From: Corticium candelabrum
Lineage: Eukaryota; Porifera; Homoscleromorpha; Homosclerophorida; Plakinidae
Length of the DNA stretch: 64,000 nt
Assembly: GCF_963422355.1 (NCBI RefSeq)
Contig: NC_085087.1
Span: 2,381,521 to 2,445,520 of the forward strand
Reading direction: 5' to 3'
Below the pieces are notes generated by a model that had not been told where the DNA came from, made no database searches, and saw only the letters and a program-made list of their open reading frames with translations. Shown here one piece after another: positions 11,455 through 21,699 of the stretch (position 1 is the stretch's first letter; each line of letters opens with the position of its first letter). Both the position numbers and the translations under genes were made by a program.

Positions 11455-12984
11455 CAGTACTGGACAAAAGTTTTGAGCCACCCTTCAACAATCCTTTTCT
11501 TTGGCCTTAAAATCATTTACTTATGAGTAAAGTAGACAATACCACTATCAATAGAGTCAAAAACACAAAACTGTATCATTTCAGTGTGTTTAATAGAACA
11601 GATTACGCCTAATAATTAGTATGGCCACCATGAGCTGCAATAACTGCACGTACACGCCTAGGCATAGACGCAACCAATTTCTTGGTTACACTTCTGTCAA
11701 GATTGTTCCAAGTATCAAAGATGGATGCATGGAGCTCTGTCTTGTTCTTGCAAGGGTGCTGCTCTAAATTTCTCTTTATAACATCCCAAACGTGTTCAAT
11801 TGGGTTGAGGTCAGCACTTTGAGGTGGCCATGGGTCCATTAGAGGGATGTCGTGCTCAGCAAACCAGGCCTTGGTTGCCCTAGCAGTGTGGCAGGTTGCT
11901 CCATCTTGCTGGAACACATAATGTTCACCACACAACCTCCTCCCATCTTCTTCTAAAGTGTCAGAAATAAGTTCCACATATTTTTGAGAATTTAATCTGT
12001 CATTAACAACTTTGAGGCTTCCCACTCCCGTCGACGCCATGCAGCCCCAAACCTGGATTTTGGCCCCTCCAAACTTTACAGTTGAATTGATACAGTCTGG
12101 ATGATATCGCTCACCTTTCCTCCTTCGTACCCAAACTCTTCGACTTGGAACGAGCTCAAAAATGGACTCATCAGACCACAACACTTTTGCCCATTGCTCG
12201 TGAGTCCAGTCTTTCCTTGCCATGCACCACTCTAGTCTCTTTTTCTTGTGCACTTTTGACAGAAGAGGCTTTTTTGCTGCCACACATCCTCTCAGCCCAG
12301 CTGCGTTGAGTCTTCTTCTAACTGTTCGTCTGGAAACATCGACTCCAGTCGCGTCTTGCAGGTCTCGTTTCAAAATTCCTGACGTAGCCCTTCGATCTGA
12401 AAGAGACATGCGGTAAATGAGGAAATCTTGTCGCCGATTTGTAGCACGAGGACGCCCTGTTCTTGGTCTGTCTGCCACACAGTCCGTTTCTCTCTGTTTC
12501 TTCAAGATTTCTTGAACAGCCCTACGGCTGATTCTCAGCTTCTTTGCAATTTCACGGCCACTATAGCCCTCGTTGTCAAGCGTCACCACTGATGCTCGAA
12601 CCTCAATCGAAAGATTTCGCCGTTTTGCCATTGCTGAAGTGAGCTGTTCATACGACAAGATCCCGTATGCGGCCTCGTGTGTCCCACTACAATTCAGCGT
12701 TTAGTGCGCACGAATATTCGAAGCAACAATCAAACTGCACATATCGTAAACTCCCTAGCAACCGAAACATGGTGTCCTCGTGCATAGCAACCGATAGACT
12801 TCAGCAGATGTGACAGGATGAAAGCGCTTGTTTTAGTGTTTCTGAAAGCTTTCATGACATCAAGCGGTTAGCTAAACATTGCCAACTGTTATAGGCAGTC
12901 TTATTATGCCAGAAAGTGTTCTTTGCGTGGAATACACACGAAAATAGACTAATTTGCAGGGTGGCTCAAAACTTTTGTCCAGTA

Positions 12985-12987
<3 letters not shown>
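11455..12987. mobile_element. Tc1-like transposon, 1533 bp, structurally intact
   Basis: Perfect terminal inverted repeats of about 30 bp (11455-11484 and 12958-12987, starting CAGTACTGGACAAAAG). The outer ends abut TA on both sides, and the element sits inside a (TA)n tract, so the exact TA duplication cannot be told from the repeat. It contains one intact transposase gene on the minus strand. Identical repeats and an open frame suggest recent insertion. Confidence 0.92.
11609..12658 (-). CDS. Tc1-like transposase, intact, DD35E spacing
   Basis: 349 codons without a break (a start at Met10, MAKRRNLS, 12631, is also possible). N-terminal paired helix-turn-helix region (SGREIAKKLRISRRAVQEIL), then a GRPR-type hook (RPRTGRPRATN). 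The catalytic triad is D of WSDES (about residue 163), D of FQQDGATCHT (codon 11903-11905) and E of LNPIEHVWD (codon 11795-11797). Thirty-five residues separate the last two, one more than the usual Tc1 DD34E; the extra residue lies in DPWPPQSADLNPIE. It would cut at the terminal repeats and integrate at TA. About 150 bp of non-coding DNA lies between the stop codon and the left repeat. Confidence 0.93.
   Translation of the reverse strand: MSYEQLTSAMAKRRNLSIEVRASVVTLDNEGYSGREIAKKLRISRRAVQEILKKQRETDCVADRPRTGRPRATNRRQDFLIYRMSLSDRRATSGILKRDLQDATGVDVSRRTVRRRLNAAGLRGCVAAKKPLLSKVHKKKRLEWCMARKDWTHEQWAKVLWSDESIFELVPSRRVWVRRRKGERYHPDCINSTVKFGGAKIQVWGCMASTGVGSLKVVNDRLNSQKYVELISDTLEEDGRRLCGEHYVFQQDGATCHTARATKAWFAEHDIPLMDPWPPQSADLNPIEHVWDVIKRNLEQHPCKNKTELHASIFDTWNNLDRSVTKKLVASMPRRVRAVIAAHGGHTNY

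Positions 12988-13036
<49 letters not shown>
12988..13036. repeat. (TA)n tract flanking the Tc1 element
   Basis: Continuous TA dinucleotides; the matching tract on the other side is 11430-11454. Target region of the insertion. Confidence 0.9.
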
Positions 13037-13039
<3 letters not shown>

Positions 13040-13089
13040 TGACTGGAGATACGATATTCTGGAGTTGTTAGAACATGTTATTGTCATGT

Positions 13090-13640
13090 ACGTCACTATT
13101 GTAACGCATCTTTTCACTAAACCGTTACCCTGGGAATACAGGGGGGACGAAGTTGTATGTCTGAAGCTGAGCTGGGCCGCGAACTGTTGAAACTCTGCAC
13201 CGGAGAATTGCGGTTCATTGTCGCTAACAATCTCCGTGAGAATGCCGTGACAAGCAAAGATCTCTGTTATAGTGGATTCACCTTCGCTGACCGTGTGGAG
13301 GACAGGCGACGTATTTCCGGGAATCGCGAATAGTAATCCACCAGTAAAATATAGTTATCGTCCTCGAACTCGAATAGATCGACTGCTATTTTCTCCTATG
13401 GACGTTGTGACAAGTCAGTGGATAGCAAAGGCTCTTTACGCTGTTGGTTTTGAAATTGAGCGCAGGTCTCACAAGATGAGACTAACTGTTCGATCTGGTT
13501 ATTCATTCCCGGCCACCAAGTAACCCCTCGAACACGGGCTTTTGTCTTCACAGTGCCTAAATGCCCGTCGTACGCTCGCTCCAACATCTCTCCGCGGTAT
13601 AACCATTTGTGGACTCCTCGGAATTAACAAGTCGGGTGTC
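13090..13640 (-). pseudogene. Gypsy integrase remnant
   Basis: The HHCC zinc-binding domain is visible (AYDGHLGTVKTKARVRG, WWPGM, CETCAQF, 13396-13587). The catalytic core is broken: one frame gives FEFEDDNYILLVDYYSRF, another QQFAAQLSFRHTTSSP and GNGLVKRCVTIV, where the sequence runs into the LTR-end-like segment. Confidence 0.7.
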
Positions 13641-13681
13641 CGATGTAGGGAATAATGCCGTAATAACAGATATATGTTCGT

Positions 13682-14872
13682 CTAGCAGTTCCGATAGCAT
13701 CGTCTTGTCCTGACTCTCTGTGGCGAAGACGGGGCCCTAGATAGAGCATCTGCAACGACTAATTTCTTGCCGGGCACGTATTCGACCGTGAAACAGTATC
13801 GTAGCATCCGGAGCTTCAAGCGCATCAAACGTGGAGGGCATTCAACCATACTCTGCGTATTCATTATTGCAAGCAGGGTCTTGTGGTCAGTTTCGACCAC
13901 GAACGGCATTTCAGTTCCAAACAAATAACAATGGAACTTTTGCAGGCCCAGGCCATGGCCAGGGTTTCTTTCTCGATTTGAGAATACTTTTGTTCCGTTG
14001 CCGTCAAGGAACGAGAGGAATACATAATCGGAGCTCGTCGACCTTCTTCCTCTATCTGCAACAGTACGGTACCTACACCATGATACGAAGCGTCCGCGGA
14101 CACAATAGTAGGAGCTCTCTGAGAAAATAAGAAAGTACCGGAGTCGTTGCAACCAGTTGTTTCAGCTGCAAAAACCCTTGTGCCTGAGCTGGTGTCTAAG
14201 TCCACACCGCCTCATTGTGTAGCAGGTCCCGCAAAGGGGCTGTGGTCTGGGATTGTCCTGGAATAAACTTTGACACGTATGCTACCAATTCCAGATACCG
14301 ACGGAGTTCTTCAGGGTTTTCAGGCTGTTTCATCTCCAGGATAGATTTGACTCTGTTTTCATCCGCAGTGACACCTGACCCATTCAACACATGTCCATAA
14401 TAACGAACTTCACTGCGACGAAACTTACATTTGGCCTGCTGCAGGCGTAACCCCTTGCTCCGAAACTGATCGAGAACTTGGCGTAACCGCCTATCGTGTT
14501 TCTCTGCTGTTGCTCCCCATATGATAACGTCGTCTATGAAGCAGTTCACGCCGTCCAGATCCTGCAAAACATGCTGCATCGCACGGTGAAAACTTCGGGT
14601 CCCGCCGAGATACCGAGTGTTGGTCTCGTGAATTGGTATCGCCCAAATGGGTGATGAATGTTGTAAACTCGGAACCTTGGGTAATGGGTATTTGCCAAAA
14701 TCCCGATGCAGCATCGAGGACTGTAAAGAATCTTGCGCCACGTAGTTTTGCAAATATTTCCTTCGCCAATGGGAGTTGAAAACGCTCTCTCTTCACGGCT
14801 TGATTAAAGCTTCGTGTAGTCAACGCAGATTCTGACAGAGCCGTCTTTTTTTGGTATCACCACCTTGGGCTT
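13682..14872 (-). pseudogene. Gypsy reverse transcriptase and RNase H remnant
   Basis: RT blocks: FTVLDAASGFWQIPI (near 14700) and the catalytic FIDDVIIWG (near 14520). The connection block ENPEELRRYLELVAYVSKFIP follows. RNase H blocks: SADASYHGVGTVLLQ, YSQIEKETLAMAWA and ETDHKTLLAI, ending GKKLVVADALSRAP. At least three frame changes separate these, so no functional polyprotein is encoded. Confidence 0.8.
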
Positions 14873-15253
14873 ACCCAAGCGGTTGGTTCCACGACTTCTT
14901 TGATGACATTTAGCTGTAGCATGCGTTGAAGTTCTGCTTTCGTTTTGTCATACAGATTGTATGACACCTTGTGGGCAGTTGCTTGACAGGAAGGTTGCAC
15001 TCCTTATTTCAACCGGATCGGATATGAATATTCGCTTATGCAGTCAACACCCTGAAACAAGTCCTTATACTGACTAGCGACAGGGTCCTTCTGGATCGAT
15101 TCCGACCTAGATGGGGACGCTGTGGTAACAGCTACTCTGCGTAGGAGGTTCAGTTGATCGCAAGCTTGTAACCCTGAAAGGGGCTCCGCCTCCACCGACG
15201 AAGAGAGAACATAGAACAGCAAGTCTGTATACCGGTTACCGTCGAGCTCCGCC

Positions 15254-16301
15254 TTACACACACATTTTCCCGCCACTGACAAGGGGACGTCGCACCATAA
15301 GCAAAAATCGTGTTGCTACCCGATGAAGCTGTCGACGAGGGGTCATTTTGCTCAAATCTGAGTAGGGAATGATATTAACTTGCGCTCCCGTGTCCAATTT
15401 GAAACTGATTTCAACTCCGTTAATCATGATAGGCCTTTGCCAAGACGAGCCAGCCCCAGCTACGTTGCCTACAAAAAAGGATGGGACGGACGACAAAGTC
15501 TTCTCCTCAGTGCTAAACTTGTCGGATGGCATTTCCAATCCAGAAGTTGTCTCTCTCTCGTCAGGTACCTGTACACCAGCAATCGAATGCAAATTCTGCA
15601 CGTTGGATTTCAGTTTTGTCATGCACATAGAGGCAAAGTGGCCCAATCCCTTACAAATGTGGCAGGGTTTGCCATTCGCAGGGCAGGGTTTAGACCCATG
15701 CACATAACCACAACGGGAACACCTACCCGCTGATGATCCTGACGAACGAGACACTGGGTGGTGTCGCGGAACTCGAACAGCCGCCACCATTTTCTCTGAA
15801 TGGGACTCAATAGCCTTGACTTGCTCTTTAGCTAACTCAGCTGCGCGACAGGTGTCCAAATCCGTTTGTAACTTCAAGCCGCTGGTGCGTAAAAGACGCT
15901 CCTTGACCACAGTATTAGACAATCCACATACGAAACGATCCCGGATGAGGCTCTCCGGCAACTCCCCGAATTCACATGTAGCAGCCAAAGTCGGTAACGC
16001 AGTAACGTAACGGTCGATTGTCTCACCCTGGTCCTGGTCCCGAACAAGGAATCTGTGCCGTTCAAACGTCACGTTCACACTCGATTGAAAATGAGCATCG
16101 AACTTCGTCAGGACAGCTGTGAATGTCGGCGTGTCCTCGTCCTGGACCTGTTCCTCCTCCGTGAACGTAAAGGTGTCGTAGAATTCGATGCCTTTCGGTC
16201 CAATGGCGTTCAGGAAGAGTGAGGTCTACTTTCGATCCGGTGCGCTGCCGTAGTCTGATTCGTCCAAATAGATCTGGAATCGCTGTTTCCAGTTTCGCCA
16301 C
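15254..16301 (-). pseudogene. Gypsy gag and protease remnant
   Basis: Two overlapping frames. The first (16062-16301) is a gag-like N-terminal part. The second (15254-16078) continues gag (RDQDQGETIDRYVTALPTL, CEFGELPESLIRDRFVCG), then has two zinc-knuckle-like groups (CSRCGYVHGSKPC and CHICKGLGHFASMC, the second a canonical CCHC) and the aspartic protease motif LDTGAQVNIIP. The frame change between the parts shows this copy is broken. Related in sequence style to the gag relic at 57.3-57.8 kb. Confidence 0.75.
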
Positions 16302-16389
16302 GCCTGTCCCGGTTGGCGATGAGTAAAATCAAACGGTGGGGCGGCTGAACAACAAAGTTTTGAGTCATGTGCTCACTCTTGGTGCCATG

Positions 16390-16704
16390 TCATGTACGTC
16401 TGTATTGTTATTATACCAGCTAACGTACGCTAGCTACGCTACAACACTACAGAAAGTGTGAGTCATAATATTCTTAGAAGCTTGGTCAGTTGTTAGTGAG
16501 GGATTAGTTCTGCAGGTGGCTTCCTTGCTAGGATGTCTAGAGATTGGAGCTTGTCCACCTATGTAATTCACAGAAGTAGTACACATCTGTCTTGTAGAAG
16601 TAAAGTCTGAACGAACTCGTGATTTACAAGTGAGCTCCGTGGAACTATTATATGCTGACCTGTTCGTTCATGATTGAGTTTAGAGGACAGATGACAAACA
16701 GCAT
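16390..16704. other. Probable Gypsy 5' LTR and flank, limits unclear
   Basis: Non-coding. By position the 5' LTR should begin here and extend rightward, but no second full LTR is available for comparison. Confidence 0.3.
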
Positions 16705-16950
16705 TTATCCTTCATTGCAATAGCAGGCAGGTGATAACAGGGACTTTTTTCCACTTGTGGACATTCTGACAATGACGTCTTCTCCAGCCAGAATTGACAG
16801 AGATGCCTCTAGCTGCCCAGCACGAAGTGAGTGGTAGCCAAAGACGTCCTGCAGCACTTGCTCAATCCTTTGTCTAATTGACAGGATTGAATTTGGCGCT
16901 GCTTTGCTCGAGTTTGCGCAAAGTTTCGCGACTGCTATACTAGCTTCTAG
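16705..16950 (-). pseudogene. RecQ-like helicase fragment
   Basis: A minus-strand frame with no early Met contains IEQVLQDVFGYHSLRAGQLE and ASLSILAGEDVIVRMSTSGK. This is the N-terminal motif 0 / motif I region of RecQ-type DEAD-box helicases, normally FGYxxFRPGQ...AIL.G.D.LVLMPTGGGKSLCYQ. The Walker A equivalent reads STSGKKS, so ATP binding would be damaged, and the frame stops soon afterwards (TAA, 16705-16707). No other helicase motifs were found downstream. Either a decayed duplicate or a fragment carried by a transposon. Confidence 0.5.
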
Positions 16951-17549
16951 TTAATCTACAATGAAAATGTTTCGCTCATACCAACAAAAACGATCTACTT
17001 TGCAACTCTAAATTTTCGAGCAGTCCCTAGACAGAGCTAAAGCTTTCGTTTTGGTTCGTTTGCGTAGTAGGGACGTTTAGCGTTGTACTCTCGTGAGACT
17101 AATTAATCCACACCATCACCATATTTTCAGTGCAGGTGGCAACCATTTACAAATATTATACTGTTTGTTAGAGGATCGGTTACTAATTAGACTAATGAAA
17201 TAAATGGTCATATGACATAATATTATGTTACCGGTCCTTCTCCTGGCAAGGGGAACAAAAAGCACGTGCCAAAACACGTGGAGCGCGCGAGGAGAAGGAG
17301 TGAGTACGAGTCTAGGTCACTTGCGTTATAATTCATGCTTCTACCACAATTTCACATCGAACGTTTGACCTACATGAACTATTTTGATATTAGCTACGCT
17401 ATTACGTCAACAGGAACTTTGCATAGTGTTCATCCAATTTAGTGTATCTAATTGAACGAAATAATTGTCTTGTTTAATCTAAAGACCATCAAAAACCGGT
17501 GCACGTTTTCAAATAACTTTTGTGCGCATATATGCTATCGTAGCTGTAA
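16951..17549. other. Spacer without recognised features
   Basis: AT-rich with several short inverted segments (for example around GCACGTGCCAAAACACGTG at 17262-17280). No coding signal. Confidence 0.4.
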
Positions 17550-17870
17550 CTAACAAACAGTTAGCTCTGATACATATACTAAAACATTAAAGCATATTTG
17601 GGTAACAACCTTGCCCTGCAAACGTCGAACAGGAGTTGCAGGCAATGACCCGAAGGCAGCAATAAGAACAATCTTTGAGAAAGTGTTCAGGTCCGACGAC
17701 ATAAACTCATTAGGTTGCAACCTACTTATCACACTGTTTCTAGCCTTTTTAAAATTGTCAACATATGTCGGCTTTCATACAGGCAATCTGATTGTCTTGT
17801 ATTGTGCTTATTGCCTCCTCAATTGCAATGTCCTCATCGACGTCGTATTTGTGCGGACTCAACAGATTGA
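17550..17870 (-). pseudogene. Unidentified coding relic
   Basis: One frame reads HKYDVDEDIAIEEAISTIQD, then a second reads DNFKKARNSVISRLQPNEF and SSDLNTFSKIVLIAAFGSLP. The amino-acid composition looks coding, but a stop and a frame change intervene. The second half vaguely resembles the C-terminal dimerisation region of hAT transposases; I would not assign it. Confidence 0.2.
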
Positions 17871-18463
17871 AAAATCTTCCTTACCTCTTTCCAAGAGTAG
17901 TTCGGAAAGTTTAGTACTGAAGGTATGCGCCTGTCAAGACCTGCATTAAAATCATAAAAAGGATTTCATTTTTTTCGGATAGCCGGGAAAGATTATGATC
18001 AGATCACGTTTCGGATCATCTTTTCGCCGCGAAGAGAATGTTACGTTCTGCTAGCAATGAGCATTGTCGAGAAATTGTTTGTAACTGTTCGCTTTGGAGA
18101 TTAAATGCTGAATATTACTTCTACTCTCAAGCAAAATTAAAGTACAAGTGTATATATATTCATTTCAAAAAGACAGTCGTTTGAAACATTTCACGGTTAT
18201 GACTGCTCGCCTACTTGGATGTGGTCGACAACCCGGATGATTTTCGAATAGTTTCTTAATTAACACAAAATACGCCAAACTCCAATCGCTTTATATAAAA
18301 ATATTGTTGCGAAAAAAACTTTGTTAATTTCGAAACTGCCCTTTTTAGCGAGTTATGATACATATTTCAAAATTTTTAGTTACTCTTATGACTAACCCGA
18401 AGATAAATTCCATTTTTTGGTGTAATTGAAGGGAAATTTTCGCCACACTGCTGTTACTTTACA
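17871..18463. other. Spacer before the satellite
   Basis: AT-rich; nothing recognised. Confidence 0.4.
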
Positions 18464-19405
18464 GTTGCTTGTTTTCTTACTAGTAGATCAACCAGCTCTA
18501 TTGATTCCACACTGCCAACTATCTTTGTGAAATAAATACGCTTTCAAACACGATCAAGACTATAACTATTTAACATTATGTGCTAATTTACGTGACTATT
18601 TAATGACCGAAGACTTTGAAGTTGCTTGTTTTCTTACTAGTAGATCAACCAGCTCTATTGATTCCACACTGCCAACTATCATTGTGAAATAAATACGCTT
18701 TCAAACACGATCAAGACTATAACTATTTAACATTATGTGCTAATTTACGTGACTATTTAATGACCGAAGACTTTGAAGTTGCTTGTTTTCTTACTAGTAG
18801 ATCAACCAGCTCGATTGATTCCACACTGCCAACTATCTTTGTGAAATAAATACGCTTTCAAACACGATCAAGACTATAACTATTTAACATTATGTGCTAA
18901 TTTACGTGACTATTTAATGACCGAAGACTTTGAAGTTGCTTGTTTTCTTACTAGTAGATCAACCAGCTCTATTGATTCCACACTGCCAACTATCTTTGTG
19001 AAATAAATACGCTTTCAAACACGATCAAGACTATAACTATTTAACATTATGTGCTAATTTACGTGACTATTTAATGACCGAAGACTTTGAAGTTGCTTGT
19101 TTTCTTACTAGTAGATCAACCAGCTCGATTGATTCCACACTGCCAACTATCTTTGTGAAATAAATACGCTTTCAAACACGATCAAGACTATAACTATTTA
19201 ACATTATGTGCTAATTTACGTGACTATTTAATGACCGAAGACTTTGAAGTTGCTTGTTTTCTTACTAGTAGATCAACCAGCTCTATTGATACCACACTGC
19301 CAACTATCTTTGTGAAATAAATACGCTTCCAAACACGATCAAGACTAGAACTATTTAACATTATGTGCTAATTTACGTGACTATTTAATGACCGAAGACT
19401 TTGAA
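18464..19405. repeat. Six tandem units of a 157-bp satellite
   Basis: Units start (GTTGCTTGTTTTCTTACTAG) at 18464, 18621, 18778, 18935, 19092 and 19249, exactly 157 bp apart. The sixth ends at 19405, so the array is exactly 942 bp. Units are nearly identical. Units 3 and 5 share G for T in AGCTC(T/G)ATTGATT; unit 2 has CTATCATTG for CTATCTTTG; unit 6 has a few private changes. No open frame and no similarity to the flanks. Confidence 0.97.
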
Positions 19406-20870
19406 GAAAGTCAAGCTCTGGTTGAACGGTTGCTCGAAACGACTTTGGCTACAGGTAGGAGGCTGTATAGGCTGTAGAAACTGGGTCTACAGTTTCTTCT
19501 GTGCATCCTGTGCAGCACAGGCTGGATTCGTTAGGGATAGGATTTTGTTCAGAGTTTAAGGCAGTTAGAAGGCCTCCTCTAATGCAGCTTTCTGCTAGGA
19601 TGCTGTTTATGCGGATGTCCTTGGTCTTGTTTTTAAGTTCTTTGGAATGGAACACAATGGCTGCAGTTGATTTACATCTCTTCTGCTCTTCCTGTCATCT
19701 GCTCCAGAGCAATGATTGCAAATGTTACCACATTAGAAGTGCAACAACCTACTTGAAACCACCCTTCAACATTAGATGGTAATCCCAAATTCACTACCAG
19801 GAATGTCAGTGCCCTGCCAGCAACACTTGGAGATCAATCTACTAGTCTACTTTACCCTGTACTGTCTGGAATGGGGACTTCTCACCATGCCAGCTATTAT
19901 CACCAACATCTTGCTAGTTCTAAATTGTATTTCCACCTGTTGTCTGGTGTCAGGTCTGAGGCTGGAGTGATGGAGGCCTACTTGCAAGCCTCTTGATGAC
20001 AGACATAGCCATAATTTTACTGCTTTGACTTTTTTGCTGGACATAAACGATAGTTTGGGGAACTCTCAAGTGATGTTGACCCAAACAACAAGGATAGAAT
20101 GACCTTCTGCATGTAAACGTCAATGTGATAATTACAATGTGACCATGCAGCTGACAATATAACGCAACAACCTCGCTCTGAGGTGTATTTTTTGCATACG
20201 AAAAGATGTTGGGCCGATCCAGTGGGTGCGATGCAAGCATCTTTCTAGTCATACAGAGAGACTAGCTAATCTCTCTCAGAGTTTTGCTAGGTGCTGTAGC
20301 AGTCATTGCCGTGACAGGACAGTGGAGGAAACTCCTAAGTCCTCGCAATTCTTTAAATTGCGTTCGAAAGCTATTACCCTACAACACACATTATGGTGGA
20401 ATGCGTGTGATGGTACTAGTCACAGATGCATTGTACTTCATCCACTGCTATTAACCCAATTGAGTTTTTGCACTGATATTTGCTAAAACTCTTTAGCCAG
20501 ACCTTGCTAAGAGCTCTCAGAAGACATGAAGACTATAGAAACGTGGGCAATTAAGCTTATAGATTCATGTATGTACTTGAAGTAAAGATTTTTAACTCAC
20601 TGAGTTTGTTGCTGATAATGTGCTGCTTGGCTAGCGGTCAGTGACCGAGAACTGAGTGGAATAGCAGCTGCAGGCACTTGTAATTTTTTAGAGTTTCAAC
20701 CTAATCATTAATCTGGTTGGAAACTGGGATCGAGCGTACATATTTCTAATGCACCTTGTCATTCATCAGTGAATTGAAAGGACTGATGACGAGGCAGCAC
20801 TTCTAGTGCAGCAGCATGAGCATCACTTACATAATAATTTTTAGTTTCATAGTGCTGTCACCGAAACATA
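19406..20870. other. Region without supported genes
   Basis: Several frames of 60-100 codons exist on both strands (the longest 19950-20252, minus), but none shows a recognisable domain or consistent splice signals. Confidence 0.35.
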
Positions 20871-20875
20871 AAAAC

Positions 20876-21600
20876 TTATTCACCATTATCATTTTTGTTA
20901 CTGTCATCACCATCATTGTCTGCCAAACCAGGAACATCATCATCAGCAACAACTACGTCATCAACACTCGTATCCTTCCCTGCAGCATAGATATGGAAAG
21001 ACCACTAAATTTGAAATAGAATTGAAACTCGCCCACCAACATACACGTTGAAGTCGTAAATGTAACCGTTGCTCGAAGATGACAAGACAAATACTTTTAT
21101 GTCTTACTTGTGCGGCTTCGACTTGATATACTGTACACATTCACACAAGCAGGTTGACACACATTTACACAAAATTTCTGCTTTCTAGGGCAAACCTGAC
21201 GGAACGAGATTCGACCCTTGAAGGGAATCATTTCCTTGTCAACGGCAATGTCCTGGAGCAAGGAGTACTCTGCCTGAAACGACTTATTTAAGGCATCAAT
21301 AAGTGGCCTGACCTTGCCCAACTTGTCGTACCCTTCCTGATGGTTGGAGCAGACGGAAGCATCGCTATATTTGCCAATGTATTCCTGCAGGTCTGAGGTC
21401 GACTGCGTCTCGCTCTCGCTCGCCTTCGCCTCCTGCTATTTGCCATCTTGTTCAATCAAAACAGATGTTGCGAAACCTTGGTAATGATGACCGTATCTCC
21501 GGCGCTTTTGAGTGATGTAGTGCTGAGTTCTCTGTTTCGCGTACTCCATCAGCGGCCTGAAAGCAAGAAACTATAATCTGGCGTAAGCAGCTCCCGAGGC
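20876..21600 (-). pseudogene. piggyBac transposase remnant with short introns
   Basis: The minus strand encodes YIGKYSDASVCSNHQEGYDK, then VRPLIDALNKSFQAEY and the catalytic block DIAVDKEMIPFKGRISFRQ. A 65-nt intron (21131-21195; GTTTGC...TACAG) leads to YIKSKPHK, a stop codon where the family normally has Trp (KPHKW), then DIKVFVLSSSSNGYIYDFNV. A 57-nt intron (20980-21036) joins YVG to KDTSVDDVVVADDDVPG and an acidic tail ending at TAA (20876-20878). The family transposes DNA at TTAA sites; no TTAA-flanked ends were found. Because of the nonsense codon and missing N- and C-terminal parts I call it a pseudogene. Confidence 0.75.
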
Positions 21601-21699
21601 TGTTAACCATCAGAGCAATCCACATAAACTTCTATGGGGAGACGCAGACATTGAATGATAAATCAAGCTGTGTCACACACTTATATAGTACACTACATA

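Larger units (their letters stand above)
13083..16389 (-). mobile_element. Ty3/Gypsy LTR retrotransposon, broken copy
   Basis: Minus-strand gag, protease, reverse transcriptase, RNase H and integrase blocks follow in the standard Gypsy order but are split over several frames. The sense strand at about 16387 reads ACATGACATGGCACCAAGAG, which I take as the 5' LTR end followed by the leader. A near match to the same LTR end (ACAATAGTGACGTACATGAC) follows the integrase remnant at 13083-13103. The 3' LTR therefore seems to be lost by a deletion joining integrase to the LTR end. The outer limit of the 5' LTR (above 16390) could not be fixed. Confidence 0.75.

Noticed and set aside
13396..14130. Plus-strand frames opposite the Gypsy element
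   Set aside because: Shadows of the minus-strand integrase and RNase H; the motifs are all on the minus strand.
18464..19405. Satellite array considered as a CRISPR-like array
   Set aside because: Repeats are contiguous 157-bp units with no unique spacers, in an animal genome.
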